Positions 39,001 through 48,000 of a DNA stretch of 64,000 nucleotides are shown here, in pieces. Below the pieces are notes generated by a model. It did not search any database, was not told the DNA's origin, and saw only the letters and a program-made list of their open reading frames with translations. The stretch covers positions 29,490,304 to 29,554,303 of the forward strand of contig JAAONU010000004.1 of NCBI GenBank assembly GCA_012932295.1, in the 5' to 3' direction. Both the position numbers and the translations under genes were made by a program. Positions within the stretch are counted from its first letter, which is position 1, and every line of letters begins with the position of its first letter. This DNA comes from Cyclina sinensis (lineage: Eukaryota; Mollusca; Bivalvia; Venerida; Veneridae).

Positions 39001-42000
39001 GTGACAGGTAGGTGGGAAAACTTGCAGAATCTACCAGTATATAGTAGTGGCTACCAGAAAGCAGTCACTTCAGCTTTGTTTGTATAGCAATAAGCAAGGC
39101 TTTTTATGCTTTTGTAAAGGGGATTTAGTTATATCAGTTGAACTAAAATGCAGATTCAATGTATATTAATTTATTAATTGATTTTTAGACCATTTGTAAT
39201 GATATAAATTATCTAAATTCAGTCTTTTTAATTTGATGTGCTTTATTGTAAACTGTATTTATTATCTTGTTTCTTAATATTTATCAATTCTTATTATTTG
39301 AAAATATATGTGTTCTGATCGAAGTTTTGTCTGCAACTTTAAATTGTGTCCAAAAAAAATCTTTCTGTGATAAAAATATGTGCTAGACCAGCACATATTC
39401 TTATCATGTACCACTTGAAAATGTAAATATTAATTGTTCAGATACCCAGGCACAACATTCATGGACCATATACTGAGATACCAAGATGACCCAGATGTGA
39501 AATTGATTGTTCTCTTGGGAGAGGTAAGTTAAGTGTTGCGTGGTATCAAGGCATGTTTCAGAGAGATCATGTTACCAGAGTTATGAATACACATACTTCT
39601 AGGAACACTAGTGGCATTTTTCATAAGTACTTAAGAAAAAAAATCTTGTTGATAAAATAGTTTGGTAGTAACTTGCTGCTTTTGGTGAAATTTTGATTTT
39701 TTTACATTTTTTTTTTAAATGTTACTATTGTAGTGTAGATATAAGAGCTTCACGAAGCTTAAGAGTTTCGTGTTTTGGTATAATTTTGAATGCAGGCTAC
39801 TTCATTCTTATTACACTGTTGAGTTATTTGCTAATTAGAGGAACATGTATTAGAGATATAGCTCAAGAAGTCAATTTGCACTTGCACAACTATGGTTGAA
39901 AATTGTAAGTATAAATTACAAGGTGAAGAAAATTATATGCTCTTGAAAACATTTAATAAGATTTAGTTTGAGGTGAGGTAACATGTTTTTATGTTGTAAC
40001 CAGTTTCCTCAAATCTCTACAGTTTCTCCAATTGTATTTTAACAATAGGTTGGCGGAGTAGAGGAGTACAGGTTAACACAGGCCATGTCAGAGAACAGAA
40101 TTACCAAACCTGTCGTAGCTTGGTGTATAGGTACCTGTGCGAAGATGTTTACATCAGAAGTGCAGTTCGGCCATGCTGGATCATGCGCTAATGCAGATGC
40201 CGAAACTGCTGTTGCTAAAAATAAAGCTCTGGCAGATGCGGGGGCACATGTTCCGAAAAGCTTTGATGAACTAGGACAAGTTATAAAGTACATATTTAAA
40301 GCTTAATCTCTTAACTGTTTCATTCTTAATTGGATACAATTATGGAACTTACGGTGAAGTGCTAAATGAAACAGATTAGTTTTTAATTTAGATTATACCC
40401 CTGTTAAAAGTCTTAATTATGAATAAAAAATATAGTATTGTGTCTATATATTTGGTCAAAAGAGAACTTGGCCCTTAACATTTTGAAGTTAACGCCCACT
40501 GAATGTTCTGATGTTTTTGTAGGCTTCCATTGGAAGTTTTTCAGTTAATATTCTGAAACTATTCCATATTTGTATACAGTGTCATGTCCATTTTGGTTTT
40601 GGTAACTTTGAAAGAATTGATGACAACCTGATAAATGTAGACAGTTCAGAAGCATGATATATCTTGCAGGGATGTCTATGACAACTTGGTAGCAGATGGA
40701 ATAATTGTCCCAAGACCTGAGGAAGCCCCGCCTACTGTCCCCATGGATTATGCCTGGGCTAGGGTATGTATTGTGATTAAAAAATATCTGTTAGAATTGC
40801 CTCTCTGTGACTGTATAACCTCTAAAAATTGCTATCTTGATAAATTTTAGTTCTGTCAACATGTTTGAAATGGTTTGAAACTTCATTTTTAGACAAATTT
40901 AAGTAAAGATAGAACTTATCTTACTGCCTTCTTAAACAATTGATTTTTTTTTCCTTTCGTTTTTTAGCTCACCTGAGCACAAAGTGCTCAGGGTGAGCTT
41001 TTCTGATCGGTCTTTGTCCGTCGTCCGTCCGTCCGTCGTCAACTTTTCATTCAAACGACATCTCCTCTGAAACCAATGGGGCAAATTTAATGAAACTTGC
41101 CTGGGATGTTCCTTGCATGAAGCTCTACCAAGATTGTTCAAATGGTTCTGGTCCATTGCATTTCTGGTTCACTGGAGCTAAAAATAGATTTTATAAGTTG
41201 GATCTTTAAAAATCTTCTTCTCCGAAACCACAAGGCCTGGAGCTTTGATATTTGGTATGAAGCATCATTTAGTGGACCTCTACCAAGTTTGTTCAAATTA
41301 TGTCCCTGGGGACAAAACTGACCCCACCCCAGGGGTCAGTTGATTTTACATAGAGTTATATAGGGAAAACTTGAAAATCTTCTTGTCAGAAACCACAAGG
41401 CCTGGAGCTTTGATATTTGGTATGTAGCATTGTCTAGTGGACCTCTACCAAGTTTGTTCAAATCATGGCCTCTGGGTCAAAAGTGGCCCCGCCCCGGGGG
41501 TCTCTTGTTTTACATAGAGTTATATAGGAAAATCTTAAAAAAATCTTCTTGTCAGAAACCGTAAGTTATAGAGCTTAGATATTTGGTGTGTAGCATTGTC
41601 TAGTGGACCTCTACCAAGTTTGTTCAAATCCTGTCCTCTGGGTCAAAAATGGCCCCGCCACAGGGGCCACTAGTTTTACCTAGAGTTATATAAGAAAATC
41701 TAAAAAAAATCTTCTTGTCAGAAACCGTAAGTTATAGAGCTTAGATATTTGGTGTGTAGCATTGTCTAGTGGACCTCTACCAAGTTTGTTCAAATCCTGG
41801 CCTCTGGGTCAAAAATGACCCCGCCCCAGGGGCCACTAGTTTTACATAGAGTTATATAGGAAAATCTTAAAAAATCTTCTTGTCAGAAACCGTAAGTTAT
41901 AGAGCTTAGTTATTTGGTGTGTAGCATTGTCTAGTGGACCTCTACCAAATTTGTTCAAATCCTGGCCTCTCGGTCAAAAATGGCCCCTCCGCGGGGGTCA

Positions 42001-45000
42001 CTTGTTTTACATAGAGTTATATAGGAAAAACTAAAAAATCTTCTTGTCCTACAGTTAAGATATTTGGTATGTAGCATTGTCTAGTGGACCTCTACCAAGT
42101 TTGTTCAAATCCTGGCCTCTCGGTCAAAAATGGCCCCTCCGCGGGGGTCACTTGTTTTACATAGAGTTATATAGGAAAATTTAAAAAAAATCTTCTTATC
42201 AGAAACCGTAAGTTATAGAGCTTAGATATTTGGAGTGTAGCATTGTCTAGTGGACCTCTACCAAGTTTGTTCAAATCCTGTCCTCTGGGTCAAAAATGGC
42301 CCCGCCACAGGGGCCACTAGTTTTACCTAGAGTTATATAAGAAAATCTAAAAAATTCTTCTTGTCAGAAACCGTAAGTTATAGAGCTTAGATATTTGGTG
42401 TGTAGCATTGTCTAGTGGACCTCTACCAAGTTTGTTCAAATCCTGGCCTCTGGGTCAAAAATGACCCCGCCCCAGGGGCCACTAGTTTTACATAGAGTTA
42501 TATAGGAAAATCTTAAAAAATCTTCTTGTCAGAAACCGTAAGTTATAGAGCTTAGTTATTTGGTGTGTAGCATTGTCTAGTGGACCTCTACCAAATTTGT
42601 TCAAATCCTGGCCTCTCGGTCAAAAATGGCCCCTCCGCGGGGGTCACTTGTTTTACATAGAGTTATATAGGAAAAACTAAAAAATCTTCTTGTCAGAAAC
42701 AAGAAAGCCTACAGTTAAGATATTTGGTATGTAGCATTGTCTAGTGGACCTCTACCAAGTTTGTTCAAATCCTGGCCTCTCGGTCAAAAATGGCCCCTCC
42801 GCGGGGGTCACTTGTTTTACATAGAGTTATATAGGAAAATTTAAAAAAAATCTTCTTATCAGAAACCGTAAGTTATAGAGCTTAGATATTTGGAGTGTAG
42901 CATTGTCTAGTGGACCTCTACCAAGTTTGTTCAAATCCTGTCCTCTGGGTCAAAAATGGCCCCGCCACAGGGGCCACTAGTTTTACCTAGAGTTATATAA
43001 GAAAATCTAAAAAATTCTTCTTGTCAGAAACCGTAAGTTATAGAGCTTAGATATTTGGTGTGTAGCATTGTCTAGTGGACCTCTACCAAGTTTGTTTGAA
43101 AAATTTCCCTAGGGTCACTATTGGCCCCGCCCGAGGGGTCACAAGTTTTAAATAACAATATAGAAGAAAATCTTTAAAAATCTTCTTGTCTGAAACCACA
43201 AGACCTAGAATTTTAAAATTTGGCATGAAGCAAGCTTTATCAAGCTTTTTCAAATTATTGGATTAGGTTAAAGGTCACGGAGGCTAAAAGTAGATTTATC
43301 TACTGTACCTCATAGAGCCTTCATTTATAGACCAATATCTTTGATATTCAGTATAGAGGTTCCTTGCATGGACCTCTACCCATGGGTAGGGTTTGAGGTC
43401 ACTGGGTCAAGGTCAAGGTCACCATAGCTTATAATAGATATTTCTACTTTCTGTCATAGAGCCTTTATTTATTGACTGATATTTTACATATTTGGTTTGT
43501 AGGCACTTACATATTTTCAATTAAAAAATGAAATACTGCTTAACAGCAAACCTAAGTACTCAGGTGAGCGATCCAGGGCCATCATGGCCCTCTTGTTTTG
43601 TGTTCTTTTTTGTTGTTGTTGTTGTTGTTTGTTAGAATATAAAACAGAAAAGAATTTTTTTTCATTATTCTGTAGTGTTACTCATTTAAAGAAATTATAA
43701 ATACATGTAAATAAATAAGCTTACAGTCAACCTGGCCTTCAGAATTAGTCAGATCTGTTTTCAAGTGTTAATTGAAAGTATAGTCATATTATTCATGATT
43801 AAAGGAGTTAGGATTGATTCGTAAGCCGGCATCATTTATGACAAGTATATGCGATGAGAGAGGTCAGGAGCTATTGTATGCTGGGATACCTATCACAGAC
43901 ATTTTCAAGGAGGACATGGGTATAGGAGGAGTACTGAGTCTCCTGTGGTTCCAGCGCAGGTAAATATAGCTGATACAACTTATCAGTTAAATAAAAGGGA
44001 AAATTAATGGTTTAGCTTTTTTTTCTAAACTTAAAAAATCTGTTTTTCTTGTCAACCGGAGCCTTACAGTTGTAAGGTTTATATTGTTTTTTTTTTTCAT
44101 TCAAAAATTTATTGGCAGAATTGTGAATGTTACAAGTTGAATGAAGTAAACCTGATTTTGTAATTTGTACTGGTTGCAAAGGCAGAAATACATGTTAGTA
44201 AGGAAAGACTTGGCATATATTTCTATTGATGAGAAATATTTCAAGACCAGAAGTATTCATCTGCAATTATTGTTGAAGGCAGCTGGTCCTAAATCAAAAT
44301 TTCTTATTATAGGTTGCCAAGGTATGCAACAAAGTTCATTGAAATGTGTTTAATGGTGACAGCAGACCATGGGCCTGCAGTATCCGGGGCTCATAACACC
44401 ATTGTTTGTGCAAGGGCAGGAAAGGATCTCATCTCGTGTTTGACTTCAGGACTTCTGACAATAGTAAGTTGACAGATCTATGTGTTCAGGACTTCTGACA
44501 ATAGTAAGTTTACAGATCTATGTGTTCAGGACTTCTGACATTAGTAAGTTTACAGATCTATGTGTTCAGGACCACTTACAATTGTAAGTCTACTGATCTA
44601 TGTGTAATCTTGTAAGTTCACAAAATATTCTGTTACAGTAGATAATAGAAATATGCATTTTTCATTGATTTACATAAAGGTAAGTTAATTTCTTCAATTG
44701 ATTTTCAAAGATTAAAAAGGTTGTCAAAAAAAGTTGAAAGTTTTTATTGTAAGGACAGAAATTTATTGGCTCACCAGATCTTTGGTCTCATATTCATTAG
44801 CCTGTTCTTAGTCGTGTTGTAGTTAGCACAACTGACTACAAAACCAAGATGACGGTTTGTTTCCTTCCGGGTCTGTTCTATTTTGATCTTAGTTCTTTAC
44901 TTATATGACTTTAAATGTGACTTCATACGCACATGTTCATTACAAGAAACAATATGTGCTTATCTTAGGAATTTTTCATTTCATTCGGGGTCACAAAATT

Positions 45001-48000
45001 TATTTAGTTGTCTACAAAAGCTGATCTAGTTTGTAGTTTGTATTTAAAAGCTGCTTGATGACTTGGTAAGTTACCATGGAGACAATGTCGTTTCAGGGTG
45101 ACAGGTTTGGTGGGGCACTGGATGCTGCAGCCAAGCAGTTCAGCGATGCTGTTGACTCGGGAATTATTCCAATGGACTTTGTAAACACAATGAGGAAAAA
45201 AGGCAAACTTATCATGGGCATCGGTCACAGAGTTAAATCAGTGAGTATATAGTATAAATTGTAGTGACAGCTGTATATTGATTTATTGCACAAAAAAATA
45301 TTTTCAACTTGATCTAAATAAGAAAATGTTAAAAGGCTTGTTACCTGCTTTAGAAGTGCTGAAATTGCCTCATATTTTATGAAATTGATGGGCTAATAAA
45401 AAGTCATAATAATTATCTTCTGGTCTTAAAGGCTTAAAAACTACTTTGATAGTGTTTAAAAGAATGGCATTTTTTACCAAAATGCAGTAGTTGCATAACT
45501 TTCCCCACCCCCAGTTAGACACACTTAAGTGTCACTTTCATAATCATAATTTACACTATTACATGTTATGGTATGATAAAAAATGCCTTTGATTTACCTT
45601 AGATATGGGTTATTTTAGATTTCTTTTATCCTGAAATGTAAATATTCTGTTTACAGATAAACAACCCAGATATGCGAGTTGTAATATTAAAAGAATATGC
45701 ACAGAAGAATTTCCCAGCTACACCAATTTTAGATTATGCAATTGAAGTGGAGAAAATCACAACTTCAAAGGTAAGTAAACCTGTAAAAACATTGGTCTGT
45801 AGACTGTAGAGTCAAATAGTTAATTTGCTTAAAATGTTAAATACTGTAAGTGCTAACTGATGAAAGGTTATGAGTTCAAGTCCCACATAAAAAAATTCAG
45901 TACAGTCTGTACAGCCCCAGTAATGGTTCTTCTTGGGAACAAATACAGCTTTACTGGTCAATCTTCACTGCTAGTTGATGGCCAGTCTTCAATGCCAGTT
46001 GCATAGACAGTCTTCACTGCCAGATGAATGGACTGTCTTCACTGCAAGATGAATGGACAGTCTTCACTGCCAGATGGATGGACAGTCTTCACTGCCAGAT
46101 GGATGGATAGTCTTCACTGCCAGATGGATGGACAGTCTTCACTGCCAGATGGATGGACAGTCTTCACTGCAAGTTGGATGGACAGTCTTCACTGCCAGAT
46201 GGATGGACAGTCTTCACTGCCAGATGGATGCACAGTCTTCACTGCCAGATGGATGCACAGTCTTCACTGCCAGATGGATGGACAGTCTTCACTGCCAGAT
46301 GGATGGACAGTCTTCACTGCCAGATGGATGATCAGTCTTCACTGCCAGATGGATGGACAGTCTTCACTGCCCGATGGATGCACAGTCTTCACTGCCAGAT
46401 GGATGGACAGTCTTCACTGCCAGATGGATCCCAAGTCTTCACTGCCAGATGGATGACCAGTCTTCACTGCCAGCAGGATGAACAGCCTTCACTGCCAGAT
46501 AGATCTTCACTGCCAGATGGATGGCCAATCTTCACTGCCAGATAGATGGCCAGTCTTCACTGCCAGATGGATGGACATACTTCACCGTCAGTTAGATAGC
46601 CAGTCTTCACTGCTAGATGGATGGCCAATCTTCACTGCCAGATAGATGGCCAATCTTCACTGCCAGATAGATGGCCAATCTTCACTGCCAGTTGGATAGA
46701 CAGCCTTCACCACCAGATGGATGGCCAGTCCTCTCAGCCACTTGGATGGCTTGTTTTCACTGCCAGATGGCTTTCACTGATGAATGGCCAGCCTTTGCTG
46801 GTAGTTGGATGGCCAGTTTTCACTACCAAATGGATGGCCAACTGCCACTGCTGGATAGACTTCAGATCTTGTCCCACCAAAAATAAGCCTAGTATTGCAT
46901 TGATAATGTTCATAAAGATTTTGAGCATAACTCATGACCTATTTTCTGGATTGAAATATTGTTTATAGGATGCACCAGTATAAAAACTACATGTGGATGT
47001 AACCGGTCACATTGTGAATTTGTAGAAAAAGTGCTGAATGCCACTGCAATTCTTTTTAGCTCACCTGTCACAGAGTGACAATGTGACCTTTTGTGATCGC
47101 AATCCGTCGGTGTCCGTCCGTCCATCTGTGTGTCTGTACATCCATCCGTCCGTAAACTTTTCATTCAAACAGCATCTCCTCTGAAACCACTGGGCCAAAG
47201 TTGATGAAACTTGCCATGGATGTTCCTTGTATGAAGCTCTTCCAAAGTTGTTCAAAGAAATCAATTCCATTCAGAAAAATCTCCGTGTCTGAAACCACAA
47301 AGCCTAGAGCTTAGATATTTGGCATTTAGCACCCTCTAATGGAACTCTACAAAAATTGTTCAAATTATTTCCCTGGGGTCAGAATAAGTTAACATATAGT
47401 TATATAGGAAAAACATGAAAAATCATTTTTCTCCTGAAACTAATAGGACTAGACCTTAGATATTTGGTGTGGAGTATTGTGTAGAGATCGCTTACCAGTA
47501 TTGTTTATATGTTGGCCCCGGGGTCAAAATTGGCCCCTGCCCCGGGGGCCCTTAATATGTAAAAAAGGCAATCTTTAAAAATCTTCTTACTGGAAACCTC
47601 AATGCCTACAGCTTAGATATTTGGTATGTAGCATTGTCTAGTGGATGTCTACCAAGTTTGTTCAAATTGTGTTCCTTGGGTCAAAATTGGCCACGCCCCA
47701 GGGTTCTCTTGGTTTATTAGATTTATATAGGAAAAACATGAAAAATAATTTTTCTCCAAAACAAATAGGTCTAGACCTTAGATATTTGGTGTTGAGTATT
47801 GTGTAATGAACCTTTACCAATATTGTTTAAATGTTGGCCCTGGGGTCAAAATTTGCCCCGCCCTGGGGGGCCCTTAATATGTAAAAACGGAAATCTTTAA
47901 AAACTTTCTTGTCTGAAACCACAAGGCCTAGAATTTTAAGATTTGGCATTAAGCAAGCTTTATCAAGCTTTTTCAAATTATTATTAGATTAGGTTAAAGG

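Noticed and set aside
45845..45900. Second box-B-like sequence (GAGTTCAAGTCCC)
   Set aside because: No matching box A or body; at most a 5'-truncated SINE fragment, not enough to annotate.
46028..46968. Long overlapping open frames with a repeated [14 protein letters not shown] peptide
   Set aside because: Produced by the stop-free 25 bp minisatellite in ACLY intron 22. The same phrases occur in all three frames, with no domain or independent gene signals.
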